DNA from: an uncultured Clostridia bacterium | GTDB lineage: Bacteria; Bacillota; Clostridia; Lachnospirales; Anaerotignaceae | Direction of reading: 5' to 3' | Assembly: GCA_910586765.1 (NCBI GenBank) | Contig: CAJUJJ010000039.1 | Coordinates: 1 to 22,784, forward strand | DNA: 22,784 nt | Shown here: positions 6,684 through 14,563 of the stretch, piece after piece | How the letters are laid out: every line of letters begins with the position of its first letter | Position numbering within the stretch: the stretch's first letter is position 1 | Position numbers and translations under genes: made by a program | The notes under the pieces: model-generated | Databases searched by the model: none | Told to the model about the DNA's origin: nothing | The model's input: only the letters and a program-made list of their open reading frames with translations

Positions 6684-9059
6684 ATGAATGAAAAAGCATT
6701 AAAAAAATTAGAATATGATAAAATAATAAAAAAATTAGCTTCTTTTGCTGTATCCCCTATGGCAAAAGAAATGGCAGAAAATATGCGTCCTTATACTGCA
6801 ATGGTAGATATTACAGCAGCACAGCAGGAAACAACAGAAGCAGTTTCTATGGTGTTAAGGAAAGGAACATTAACATTAGGGGGATTTCGAGAAATCAGAC
6901 CACAAATGAAAAGGGCAGCTATGGGTGGCATATTATCTATGGAGGAACTGATGAATATAGCAAGTTTTTTGTATGTTTGCAGACGTGCAAAAGATTATGC
7001 TAAAAATGAAAACAAAGCAGAAAGTTATGAAAAACTAGATGCCCTATTTGAATTAATTGTGACAATACCACATTTAGAGAATGAAATTACAAGATGTATA
7101 TTGTCTGAAAATGAAATGGCAGATGCAGCAAGTAGTAATTTGAGTAAAATAAGGAGAGAAATTAAACTATCAAATGAAAAAGTAAAAGACCAGTTGAATA
7201 GTATTATTTCATCTTCTGCCTATAGAAATATGCTTCAAGACCCTGTTATTACGATACGAAATGATAGATATTGTGTTCCAGTAAAAAGTGAATATCGTAC
7301 TACATTTCAGGGTATGGTACATGACCAGTCAAATACAGGTTCTACAGTATTTATAGAACCTTTAAGCGTTGTGCAGATAAACAATAAAATAAAACAGCTT
7401 CAAATAGAAGAAAAAAAGGAAATAGACAAAATATTAGCGGAACTTTCTGCAATGGTGACAGAACAAAAAGAATTGCTTGAAGCAAATATGGAAATTATGA
7501 TACATTTAGATTTTGTGTTTGCAAAAGCAAATTTATCTCTTTCTATGAATGGTACACAACCATTGTTTAATTTAAAGGGATATATCAATATACAAAAAGC
7601 AAGACACCCTTTGTTAGATAGTAAAACGGTAGTGCCTATTAGCATTTATTTGGGAAAAGATTTTAGTACATTGCTTATTACAGGGCCAAATACAGGAGGC
7701 AAAACAGTTGCATTGAAAACATTGGGGCTGTTTACACTTATGGGACAGTCTGGATTGCATATACCTGCATTTGACCATTCTCAATTAGCTGTATTTGACA
7801 ATGTGTTTGCAGATATTGGAGATGAACAAAGTATTGAGCAAAGTTTAAGCACATTTTCTGCACACATGAGCAACATTGTAACAATATTAAAAGAAGTGAC
7901 ACCTTATTCTCTTGTGTTGTTTGATGAATTGGGGGCAGGCACAGACCCTACAGAAGGAGCAGCTCTTGCTATGTCCATAATAGAATCGCTTCATAAAAGA
8001 AAAATAAGAACAGCAGTAACAACACATTATAGTGAATTAAAAGTATATGCTTTATCTACAGAAGGTATAGAAAATGCTTGTTGCGAATTTGATATTGAAA
8101 CTTTAAGGCCAACTTATCGTTTATTAATAGGGATACCAGGTAAAAGTAATGCTTTTGCTATATCAAAACGTTTAGGACTTTCAGACGATATTATTGAAGG
8201 AGCAAAAGAATTTATCAGTCATGATGAAGCAAGATTTGAAGATGTGATTACAGATTTGGAAATAAGCAAAAAAACAGTAGTGTATGAGCAAGAAAGAGCA
8301 GAACAATATAGAAAAGAAGCAGAAAGATTAAAAGAGGAAGTACAATATCAAAAGAATAAAACAAGAGAACAAAAAGAAAAAATTATAATGCGAGCAAGAG
8401 AAGAAGCAAAACAAATTTATCAACAAGCAAAAGAAGAAGCAGACCGTATTATAAAAGAAATGAATAAAGAAGCAAAAAATGCTTCTAATAGACAAAAGTT
8501 AACAGAACAGCGTTCTCAGTTAAAAGCAAAATTGTCTAATATGCAAGAGGCATTTTTGAAATCACCTAAAAAGAAAAATACCCATAAAGCACCAGAACAT
8601 TTGGAGGCAGGAGATAAAGTGTATGTAATATCATTTGACCAAAATGGTACAGCATTGACTGCACCAGATAAAAATAAAGAGGTTATGGTACAAATGGGAA
8701 GTATGAAAATGAAAGTGCCTTTGTCAGAATTAATGCTTGACGATACACCAAAACCAAAAACAGAAATAAAACAAAAAAATATTTCTACAAAAGTAAAAGC
8801 AGGAAAAAGCCAATATATTTCCGCAGAAATTGATTGTCGTGGGCAGTTGGTGGAAGAAGCACTTGGAAATATAGATAAGTATTTAGATGATGCGTATTTG
8901 TCTGGATTGAAGCAAGTAATGATAATACACGGTAAAGGTACAGGGGCATTGAGAAGTGCAGTACAAGTATATTTAAAAACAAATCCTCATGTAAAAAGTT
9001 ATAGAGCTGGTGTTTATGGAGAGGGAGAAATGGGGGTTACAGTAGTAGAGTTAAAATAA
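6684..9059 (+). CDS. mutS2: Endonuclease MutS2
   Basis: The 791-residue length is typical of MutS2. The protein has an N-terminal MutS core/clamp region and then a MutS-type ATPase with Walker A GPNTGGKT (334-341) and Walker B LVLFDELGAGTDPTEGAALA (410-429). A long Lys/Glu-rich coiled coil follows (about 520-640). The C-terminal Smr nuclease domain contains EIDCRGQLVEEAL, IIHGKGTGALR and GEGEMGVTVVEL. MutS2 lacks the mismatch-recognition domain of MutS. It is known to limit homologous recombination by resolving branched DNA and, in Bacillus, to bind and split collided ribosomes. It starts at ATG 6684 after GAGGTAG. The response regulator gene follows within about 40 bases, suggesting read-through. 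Confidence 0.97.
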   Translation: MNEKALKKLEYDKIIKKLASFAVSPMAKEMAENMRPYTAMVDITAAQQETTEAVSMVLRKGTLTLGGFREIRPQMKRAAMGGILSMEELMNIASFLYVCRRAKDYAKNENKAESYEKLDALFELIVTIPHLENEITRCILSENEMADAASSNLSKIRREIKLSNEKVKDQLNSIISSSAYRNMLQDPVITIRNDRYCVPVKSEYRTTFQGMVHDQSNTGSTVFIEPLSVVQINNKIKQLQIEEKKEIDKILAELSAMVTEQKELLEANMEIMIHLDFVFAKANLSLSMNGTQPLFNLKGYINIQKARHPLLDSKTVVPISIYLGKDFSTLLITGPNTGGKTVALKTLGLFTLMGQSGLHIPAFDHSQLAVFDNVFADIGDEQSIEQSLSTFSAHMSNIVTILKEVTPYSLVLFDELGAGTDPTEGAALAMSIIESLHKRKIRTAVTTHYSELKVYALSTEGIENACCEFDIETLRPTYRLLIGIPGKSNAFAISKRLGLSDDIIEGAKEFISHDEARFEDVITDLEISKKTVVYEQERAEQYRKEAERLKEEVQYQKNKTREQKEKIIMRAREEAKQIYQQAKEEADRIIKEMNKEAKNASNRQKLTEQRSQLKAKLSNMQEAFLKSPKKKNTHKAPEHLEAGDKVYVISFDQNGTALTAPDKNKEVMVQMGSMKMKVPLSELMLDDTPKPKTEIKQKNISTKVKAGKSQYISAEIDCRGQLVEEALGNIDKYLDDAYLSGLKQVMIIHGKGTGALRSAVQVYLKTNPHVKSYRAGVYGEGEMGVTVVELK

Positions 9060-9097
9060 AAAGGTTTTTGGGGGATATAACAAGGGAGGTAGGAAGT

Positions 9098-9796
9098 ATG
9101 GCAGAAAAGAAAAAAATAATGGTAGTAGATGATGACCAGCATATAGCAGAATTAATTTCATTGTATTTAATAAAAGAGGGATATGAAACAATGGAAATAT
9201 ATGATGGTAGAGAAGCATTAGAGAAAGTGGATACTTTTCAGCCAGATATGATGCTTTTAGATTTAATGCTGCCAAGTATGGACGGTTATAAAGTTTGTAC
9301 AGAAGTGAGAAAAAAGAGCGATATTCCTATTATTATGTTGACTGCAAAAGGAGAAACATTTGATAAAGTGCTGGGATTGGAATTAGGTGCAGATGATTAC
9401 ATTGTAAAACCTTTTGATTCTAAAGAACTGGTTGCACGTGTAAAAGCAGTGTTGAGAAGATATGAACAAAATAATGAGAAAAAAGAAGACAACAACAAAA
9501 AATTAGTATTTTCTAATTTAGAAATTAATATTTCAAATTATACAGTAGAATATTATGGAGAAAATGTTGATTTTCCTCCTAAAGAGTTTGAGTTGCTGCA
9601 CTATTTAGCACAACACCCTAATCAGGTGTTTACAAGAGAACAATTACTTGATAGAATATGGGGATATGAGTATATTGGAGATACACGTACAGTAGACGTT
9701 CATATTAAAAGGATACGTGAAAAACTGAATAAAAAAGAACAAAATTGGAGTGTAAAAACAGTATGGGGAGTAGGATATAAATTTGAAGTAAAATAA
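9098..9796 (+). CDS. OmpR/PhoB-family response regulator
   Basis: The 232-residue protein has a receiver domain (acidic pocket D11-D13, phospho-acceptor D55 in LLDLMLPSMDG, T82 and K104 in DDYIVKPF). A C-terminal winged helix follows (FPPKEFELLHYLAQHPNQVFTREQLLDRIWGYEYIGDTRTVDVHIKRIREKL). It is a transcription factor of a two-component system. I chose ATG 9098 because GGGAGG (9084-9089) is ideally spaced; an in-frame TTG at 9068 extends the frame by ten residues but has no comparable site. The likely kinase partner starts at 10243, separated by a small gene on the opposite strand. The receiver and DNA-binding domains resemble the WalR/PhoP/YycF group, but the stimulus cannot be told from the sequence. 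Confidence 0.93.
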   Translation: MAEKKKIMVVDDDQHIAELISLYLIKEGYETMEIYDGREALEKVDTFQPDMMLLDLMLPSMDGYKVCTEVRKKSDIPIIMLTAKGETFDKVLGLELGADDYIVKPFDSKELVARVKAVLRRYEQNNEKKEDNNKKLVFSNLEINISNYTVEYYGENVDFPPKEFELLHYLAQHPNQVFTREQLLDRIWGYEYIGDTRTVDVHIKRIREKLNKKEQNWSVKTVWGVGYKFEVK

Positions 9797-9799
9797 TCA

Positions 9800-9836
9800 A
9801 AAAATTGCCCTATGGTTTTTCCATAGGGCAGTATTA
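9800..9836 (-). terminator. Bidirectional terminator between the response regulator and the small membrane protein
   Basis: A perfect 10-bp stem (tgccctatgg 9806-9815, ccatagggca 9821-9830) has a 5-base loop. On the minus strand it is followed by TTTTTT, so it best terminates the minus-strand gene ending at 9837. On the plus strand the T-run is weaker. Confidence 0.8.
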
Positions 9837-10100
9837 TTATTGTTTTGGTTCATTTTCTGTAGTAGTATTTTGATTTTGTTCGTTTTGTTGATTTTGCTCG
9901 TTTTGTTTTTGTCTTTGTGCCATTTCATTTTGTTTTATTTTCATAATATTACCTATACGAAGTGTAACACAGAGAGCATACATCAATAAAAGAAGCTGAG
10001 AAAATTTGTCTATATTTGACCAGTTTGTAGTAAAAAGTAAATAGACAGCAAAGGCAAATAATATGACATCAATGAAATTTTTCCTTTCTATTTTTTTCAT
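9837..10100 (-). CDS. Small two-helix membrane protein with Gln/Asn-rich tail
   Basis: This 87-residue protein has a basic N-terminus, two predicted membrane helices (about 9-25 and 33-50) and a hydrophilic C-terminal tail of QNEQNQ-like repeats (about 62-78). I do not recognise a family. The ATG at 10100 has no clear Shine-Dalgarno sequence, which is unusual in this window, so the exact start is uncertain. It sits on the minus strand between a response regulator and a histidine kinase gene, both on the plus strand, and has its own strong terminator. That supports it as a real transcription unit. A role as a membrane accessory of the two-component system is speculation from position alone. 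Confidence 0.55.
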   Translation of the reverse strand: MKKIERKNFIDVILFAFAVYLLFTTNWSNIDKFSQLLLLMYALCVTLRIGNIMKIKQNEMAQRQKQNEQNQQNEQNQNTTTENEPKQ

Positions 10101-10242
10101 AACATTTTGTAAAGAAACAAATAAGTTGTTTCTTTTCTCCTTTCTTAAAAAATAATGATTTGCTTTGTTTATGGATAAGCTAATTTTAGTATACTATGTT
10201 TTTGCATAAAAGCAAATGTAGTTTTTTTTGGAGGCGTTTTAT

Positions 10243-11667
10243 ATGAAAATAAAATCAATATTTACAAAACAGCTTTTACTTTATGTCGGAACATTGCTTG
10301 CGACGTTTATATTGGTAGGAATTATACTTTCATTGGTATACACACAACATTATATGGACGAAAGAAAAGAAGAATTAATCAATCAAGGTATGAAAATATC
10401 AAAAGAGTATAAAAAGGCATATTTTACAGGAGATTTGAGCAGATTAAGTTATGAATTGCAGGTATTGGAAGGATATATGGCAGCAAGTATATTTTTTATA
10501 GATAAAAATGGTGTTGTTGTGTTGACTTCTCCAGGCATTGATGATGAATGGATAGGACAAGCAATTACAAATCAAGGGGTAATTGATAGTGTATTAGAAG
10601 GAAATGTTGTAACATTAGAAGGAAAAATAAATGGAATGTTCGATGAAGCAGTATTGACAGTAGGCTATCCCTTGCAGACAGAACCCATTGCAGGGATATT
10701 TATGTGTACATCTATGCCAGAAATAGAGCGTTCATTGCAGGGAATGTATAAAATGGGATTTTGTATATTGACGGCTGTTATGGGAATAGGAATGATATTG
10801 GTATATGCCTCAAGTAAAAAAATCACAAGTCCCCTTTTGCAAATGAATGAAGCAGCAAAAGTGATTGCAGGGGGAAATTTTGAGCAAAGAGTAGAAATTA
10901 GTAGTGAGGACGAAGTGGGACAACTAGCAGAAAGCTTTAATCATATGGCAGAAAGTTTGGATAAATATGAAAAAGTGAGGAGAGATTTTATAGCAAATGT
11001 TTCTCATGATTTACGTTCTCCATTGACATCTATACAAGGATTTTTGGGAGCAATATTAGATGGAACAATACCAGAACAAAAACAAGAGCATTATTTGAAT
11101 ATTGTGCTGGAAGAGACAAAAAGGCTGACAAAATTAACAAATGATATTGTAGAATTGAGTAGAGCACAAACAAGTACAATCACATTAGAGAAAAAGCGTT
11201 TTGATATTAATGATTTAATAAGAGAAAGTATAGAGCGTTTAGAACCAAGATTAAAACAAAAAGATATTCAAATTAATGCTATGTTTGCAGAAAAAGAAAC
11301 ATTTGTATGTGCAGATAGAGATAAAATTGCAAGAGTAATTTATAATTTAGTAGATAATGCAATTAAATTTTCAGGAGAAGGAGAACAAATTGAAATTGAA
11401 ACTGCATTAAAAGAAAATAAAAAATTGTTGGTAAGTGTAAAAGACTATGGAAAAGGGATTAGTGAAGAAGACGTAAAATATGTTTTTGATAGATTTTATA
11501 AGGTAGATAGCTCGAGAGGAAAAGATAAAACAGGAAGTGGCTTGGGGCTTTCTATTGTGAGAGAATTTTTACTGGCACATGGAGAAAATATTGCTGTAAA
11601 AAGTGAAGAAGGAAAAGGCACAACATTTTTGTTTTGTTTAAAATTGGCAGAAAAAGAAAATAAATAA
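10243..11667 (+). CDS. Sensor histidine kinase, HAMP / HisKA / HATPase
   Basis: The 474-residue membrane kinase has a first transmembrane helix (about 10-33) and an extracytoplasmic sensor of about 135 residues with a PAS-like FFIDKNGVVVLTS. A second helix (about 170-189) and a HAMP linker (190-242) follow. Its HisKA domain has the phospho-accepting H255 in VSHDLRSPLTSIQG. In the HATPase domain the N box is around N372 (NLVDNAIKFS), with DYGKG and GSGLGLSIV (431-439). It autophosphorylates and passes phosphate to a response regulator, most likely the one at 9098-9796. ATG 10243 is chosen because GGAGG (10230-10234) is eight bases upstream; the frame's upstream TTG overlaps that site. The domain order is that of PhoR/WalK-type kinases; the signal is unknown. 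Confidence 0.93.
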   Translation: MKIKSIFTKQLLLYVGTLLATFILVGIILSLVYTQHYMDERKEELINQGMKISKEYKKAYFTGDLSRLSYELQVLEGYMAASIFFIDKNGVVVLTSPGIDDEWIGQAITNQGVIDSVLEGNVVTLEGKINGMFDEAVLTVGYPLQTEPIAGIFMCTSMPEIERSLQGMYKMGFCILTAVMGIGMILVYASSKKITSPLLQMNEAAKVIAGGNFEQRVEISSEDEVGQLAESFNHMAESLDKYEKVRRDFIANVSHDLRSPLTSIQGFLGAILDGTIPEQKQEHYLNIVLEETKRLTKLTNDIVELSRAQTSTITLEKKRFDINDLIRESIERLEPRLKQKDIQINAMFAEKETFVCADRDKIARVIYNLVDNAIKFSGEGEQIEIETALKENKKLLVSVKDYGKGISEEDVKYVFDRFYKVDSSRGKDKTGSGLGLSIVREFLLAHGENIAVKSEEGKGTTFLFCLKLAEKENK

Positions 11668-11679
11668 TAAATAAAGTAA

Positions 11680-11714
11680 AAAAGACCTTGAAAGTAAATT
11701 ATCAAGGTCTTTTG
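11680..11714. terminator. Bidirectional terminator, kinase / Rrf2 regulator
   Basis: A perfect 12-bp stem (aaaagaccttga 11680-11691, tcaaggtctttt 11702-11713) lies between two convergent genes, with A/T runs on both sides serving both directions. Confidence 0.88.
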
Positions 11715-11717
11715 ATA

Positions 11718-12155
11718 TTATGATATGATATTAGAGTTATCGTTTTTAGAATGATATTCTGCTACTAAATCTGCTAATGTAGTATTGTCTACAATATCAT
11801 CTATTGCTGTTTTCATTTTTTGCCATAGTGAAAGAGAGGCACAAAAATCAGCACGTTTGCAGTTGGAATGTTCCAAACAGTCTACAGGGGAAAGAGAACC
11901 TTCTAATATACGAAGAATAGTACCTACAGTAATTTCAGAAGGGTCTTGTATTAAAGCATATCCTCCCTGTGCTCCTCTAAAACTTTGTACTAAACCAGCT
12001 TTTGTAAGAGGATTAATAATTTGTTCCAAATATTTTTCAGATACTTCTTGTTGCTGAGCAATCATTTTTAAAGGCATATGCCCTGATTTTTCATATTGCA
12101 GTGCTAAACAAAGCATAAGACGGATACCATAACGTCCTTTTGTAGATATTTTCAT
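11718..12155 (-). CDS. Rrf2-family regulator, IscR-like with Fe-S cysteine motif
   Basis: The 145-residue protein has the Rrf2 winged helix (MKISTKGRYGIRLMLCLAL, VSEKYLEQIINPLTKAGLV, RGAQGGYAL). It also has three cysteines in a C-x5-C-x5-C array (C93, C99, C105), the spacing that holds the [2Fe-2S] cluster in IscR. It is therefore likely an iron-sulfur-sensing repressor. In IscR the cluster tunes DNA binding to Fe-S supply or oxidative stress. No iscS or iscU gene is adjacent here; a terminator follows the gene directly. The ATG at 12155 is preceded by GGAGA. Its promoter is TTGCAA-17-TATGCT with an extended TG. The assignment to the family is strong; the regulon is unknown. Confidence 0.9.
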   Translation of the reverse strand: MKISTKGRYGIRLMLCLALQYEKSGHMPLKMIAQQQEVSEKYLEQIINPLTKAGLVQSFRGAQGGYALIQDPSEITVGTILRILEGSLSPVDCLEHSNCKRADFCASLSLWQKMKTAIDDIVDNTTLADLVAEYHSKNDNSNIIS

Positions 12156-12215
12156 ACTGTTTCTCCATTTCGTATTAATTGTGTGAGTTTTATATGAGAT
12201 ATGGTTGACTACTAC

Positions 12216-12244
12216 AGCATATCACATATTTTTCCATATTGCAA
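12216..12244 (-). promoter_or_regulatory. Promoter of the IscR-like regulator
   Basis: On the minus strand TTGCAA (12244-12239), a 17-bp spacer ending in TGA and TATGCT (12221-12216) form an extended -10 promoter about 60 bases before the start. An inverted repeat ccatatt/aatatgg (12234-12240 and 12261-12267) overlaps the -35 region and could be an autoregulatory site. Confidence 0.6.
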
Positions 12245-12317
12245 TAAAAATCATGCTGAAAATATGGTAATTCTGAAAAATAGCATGATAGGAAACATTA
12301 ATAATATCTTACATAAT

Positions 12318-12797
12318 TTATAAATTTTCTTCCCAACCTTTACAAACATCAATCCATTTTTCACATTTTCCATATTGAAACAATTCATCACAAGTCAATT
12401 CAATAGCAGAATTGCTGCTTCCAGCGGCAGGAAATACAGTATCAAAACGTTTTAAAGAAACATCTACATAGGTTTTTACAGTGTCAGGTACAGCAAAAGG
12501 ACAAACACCACCTATTGCATGACCAGTAAGAGAAAGTGTTTCTTCTGGAGAAAGCATTTTTGCCTTCATAGAAAATTCTGCTTTAAATTTTTTGTTGTCA
12601 ATTTTAGCATCTCCAGCAGTAGCAATGAGTATACAACTATCGCCAGATTGAAAAGCAAGTGTTTTTGTAATACGAGCAGGTATTACGTGAGCTGCTTCTG
12701 CTGCTAATTCTACTGTAGCAGAAGATGTTTCAAATTCTAGTACATCATTTTCCCTTCCAAATTGTTTCAAATAGGATTTTACTTTTTCAATAGACAT
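12318..12797 (-). CDS. YbaK/EbsC-family aminoacyl-tRNA deacylase
   Basis: The 159-residue product fits the YbaK/ProX-like editing domain family. The conserved pieces are RITKTLAF (catalytic-type Lys45), CILIATAGDAKIDNKKFK, the GHAIGGVCPFAV glycine-rich motif, TYVDVSLKRFDTVFPAAGSSNSAIELTCDEL. Members remove misattached amino acids, often Cys or Ala from tRNA-Pro, in the cytoplasm. I chose ATG 12797 with AAGGGAG about ten bases upstream; the longer frame up to 12866 adds a non-conserved hydrophobic leader that would overlap the end of the PHP gene. It lies 38 bases after that gene and is probably co-transcribed with it. Confidence 0.88.
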   Translation of the reverse strand: MSIEKVKSYLKQFGRENDVLEFETSSATVELAAEAAHVIPARITKTLAFQSGDSCILIATAGDAKIDNKKFKAEFSMKAKMLSPEETLSLTGHAIGGVCPFAVPDTVKTYVDVSLKRFDTVFPAAGSSNSAIELTCDELFQYGKCEKWIDVCKGWEENL

Positions 12798-12835
12798 AAT
12801 AAAAATACTCCCTTTCATAAATATATAAAAAATTT

Positions 12836-13681
12836 TTAAATACAATGTTTTTTTAGTGCTTCCCAATAAGAGTAGGGAATGTGTAAATTGTTTTTTCCAA
12901 CACCAATATGTATATTGGGTCTGTTTTTTCCATGAAAATCGCTTCCACCGCTATAAAGTAAACCAAGCTTGTCCGCTAATGCAGTTATTTTTTGGCTTTG
13001 CTCTGAAGAATAAGAAGAATATTGTGTTTCTATAGCAGTTAAGCCATAACTTTTTAATTCTTCTGAAAGCAGTTCTATTTCATTGTAATCCATATGATAT
13101 AAAGTGGGGTGAGCTAATACCGCAACACCTCCAGATTTTTGTATTGTTTTTATACAAAGAGCAGGGGAAAGCGTTTGTCTTTGTATATAAGCAGGCTTAT
13201 TTGTAGAAAGGTATTTTTCAAAAGCCTCTTTTGTATTTTTGACAATATTTTTTTGTACTAAAACATTAGCGAAGTGTGCTCTTGTAATAATATTTCCTCC
13301 AGCATTTTGTTTTATTTGTTCATAAGATATGTCAAAACCTAGTTGATTGAGTGCAAAAATCATTTTTTCATTGCGAATTTGACGAGCTTCTACAATATTT
13401 TGCATTTGTTCTGTCAATGGTTTTGTAGTAGGAGAAAAACCTAATCCTACAATGTGAATTTCTTGCTCTCTAAAACGATTGTATTGTGCTGCAAATTCAA
13501 TGCCCGTAATCGTTTCTATGTGATACTTTTGTCCTGCTTGTTGAAATTCTTCTAAACCGTCTATGGTGTCATGGTCAGTTAGAGCAATGGCACGAAGTCC
13601 TCTTTTTTTTGCTTTTATTACAATTTCTTCTGGCGAAAAAGTGCCGTCGGAAAAATAAGAGTGACAATGAAGGTCTATCAT
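12836..13681 (-). CDS. PHP-domain phosphoesterase (RNase AM / TrpH-like)
   Basis: The 281-residue protein carries the PHP metal-binding motifs: IDLHCHSYFSDG at the very N-terminus, ALTDHDTIDG, GIEF, RAHFANVLV, VLAHPTLY and GSDFHG. These match the YciV/TrpH family, whose members hydrolyse 3',5'-nucleoside bisphosphates or act as 5'-3' exoribonucleases on short RNA. I prefer ATG 13681 because the motif begins at once after it, with AAAGAAG upstream; an in-frame GTG at 13690 would add three residues. It shares a likely divergent promoter region (13691-13812) with the membrane protein gene on the other strand. Exact substrate is not determinable. Confidence 0.88.
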   Translation of the reverse strand: MIDLHCHSYFSDGTFSPEEIVIKAKKRGLRAIALTDHDTIDGLEEFQQAGQKYHIETITGIEFAAQYNRFREQEIHIVGLGFSPTTKPLTEQMQNIVEARQIRNEKMIFALNQLGFDISYEQIKQNAGGNIITRAHFANVLVQKNIVKNTKEAFEKYLSTNKPAYIQRQTLSPALCIKTIQKSGGVAVLAHPTLYHMDYNEIELLSEELKSYGLTAIETQYSSYSSEQSQKITALADKLGLLYSGGSDFHGKNRPNIHIGVGKNNLHIPYSYWEALKKHCI

Positions 13682-13812
13682 AAACAACACTTCTTTCTAA
13701 AAAATAATTTAGTATCAATTCAAAATAGTGTAACATTTTTTAATTACTTTTTCAACATAGCATAATATATTTTTGTATATCATAAAATAAAATAAAAACG
13801 GGAGGAAAAGCT

Positions 13813-14250
13813 GTGGAGAAAAAAGAAAAAAAACAAAATATAAAAAAGAGGGAAAATGTAAAAACAAAAAAAGAAATGGGGAACAGTCAGATTTTATGTA
13901 TGCTGAAGGGCATTGTAATGGCTTATGCCGTTACTTGTATTATATTTATTACATATGGCATTGTATTAACTTATACAGATATAACAGAGGAAAAATTGCC
14001 TTTGATAGCATTGTGCTGTACTGTAATTTCGGCAGGCATTGCAGGATTTGATTGGGCAAGATGTGCTAAAGCAAGAGGTATATTGTGGGGGATATTGGCA
14101 GGACTTGCTTATGGATTAATATTGTTTGTGTTAGATGGTATTGCAGGAAGTGGATTTAGTGTAGTAGGGTCAAAAGGGCTTATGATACTTTTGGCAGCAG
14201 CAGGAGGAGGCGTAGGAGGCATTTTAGGAATTAATATGAAAAAGGGATAA
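13813..14250 (+). CDS. TIGR04086-family membrane protein
   Basis: The 145-residue protein has a strongly basic N-terminus (many Lys in residues 1-21) and four hydrophobic segments (about 30-54, 63-81, 88-112 and 120-140), the last glycine-rich (AAAGGGVGGILGI). Size, topology and position directly before scfA fit the TIGR04086 family, known in Clostridia beside the SCIFF genes. It starts at GTG 13813 with GGGAGG seven bases upstream. No catalytic motif is visible. A link to SCIFF export is often suggested by the neighbourhood but not shown. Confidence 0.8.
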   Translation: MEKKEKKQNIKKRENVKTKKEMGNSQILCMLKGIVMAYAVTCIIFITYGIVLTYTDITEEKLPLIALCCTVISAGIAGFDWARCAKARGILWGILAGLAYGLILFVLDGIAGSGFSVVGSKGLMILLAAAGGGVGGILGINMKKG

Positions 14251-14256
14251 AAACTA

Positions 14257-14285
14257 TTTTCAAAAATAATATTTCATGCTATAAT
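14257..14285 (+). promoter_or_regulatory. scfA: scfA promoter
   Basis: A TTTTCA -35 (14257-14262), a 17-bp spacer ending in TGC and a perfect TATAAT (14280-14285) make an extended -10 promoter about 45 bases before scfA, right after the membrane protein's stop codon. Confidence 0.7.
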
Positions 14286-14330
14286 GGTACAGTATTTACA
14301 GATTTTGTTTTTAAGGAGGGTTTATACAGA

Positions 14331-14471
14331 ATGAAACATATAAAGACATTAAATACAAAAATGTTAAAAAAGACAGTAGCAACTGGAGGCTGTGGAGAGT
14401 GTCAAACATCTTGTCAGTCCGCTTGTAAAACATCTTGTACCGTAGCAAATCAGTCCTGTGAGCAAAGATAA
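14331..14471 (+). CDS. scfA: Six-cysteine SCIFF peptide precursor
   Basis: This short frame encodes 46 residues. A leader starts MKHIKTLNTK and a core has six cysteines at 21, 24, 28, 32, 36 and 43 (GCGECQTSC, then SACKTSC, then QSC). This is the SCIFF (six cysteines in forty-five) peptide, a ribosomally made, post-translationally modified peptide nearly universal in Clostridia. ScfB installs a Cys-to-Thr thioether link in it; the product's function is unknown. The ribosome binding site is AAGGAGG (14313-14319), 11 bases before the ATG. A hairpin follows before scfB. Confidence 0.96.
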   Translation: MKHIKTLNTKMLKKTVATGGCGECQTSCQSACKTSCTVANQSCEQR

Positions 14472-14496
14472 GCAAAAGTAAAGAAAAGGACACAAG

Positions 14497-14534
14497 AAGG
14501 CTGTTTTCCATGATAGAAAATAGCCTTTCTTTTT
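14497..14534 (+). terminator. Terminator/attenuator between scfA and scfB
   Basis: Stem aaggctgttttc (14497-14508) / gaaaatagcctt (14516-14527) pairs over 12 positions with one G-T wobble and is followed by tcttttt. It lies between peptide and maturase and could keep peptide transcripts in excess of the enzyme transcript. Confidence 0.8.
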
Positions 14535-14563
14535 GTGTTATGAATATAGTAGGAGGAAAAAAT

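Noticed and set aside
9068..9097. TTG start ten residues upstream for the response regulator
   Set aside because: ATG 9098 has an ideally spaced GGGAGG, and the receiver domain starts right after it.
12798..12866. Longer start for the YbaK-like protein
   Set aside because: The extra residues are hydrophobic and unlike the family, overlap the end of the PHP gene, and lack a ribosome binding site; ATG 12797 fits.
14510..14563. N-terminal extension of scfB from a start at 14510
   Set aside because: It would begin inside the scfA terminator hairpin, has no ribosome binding site, and ATG 14564 has a perfect AGGAGG.
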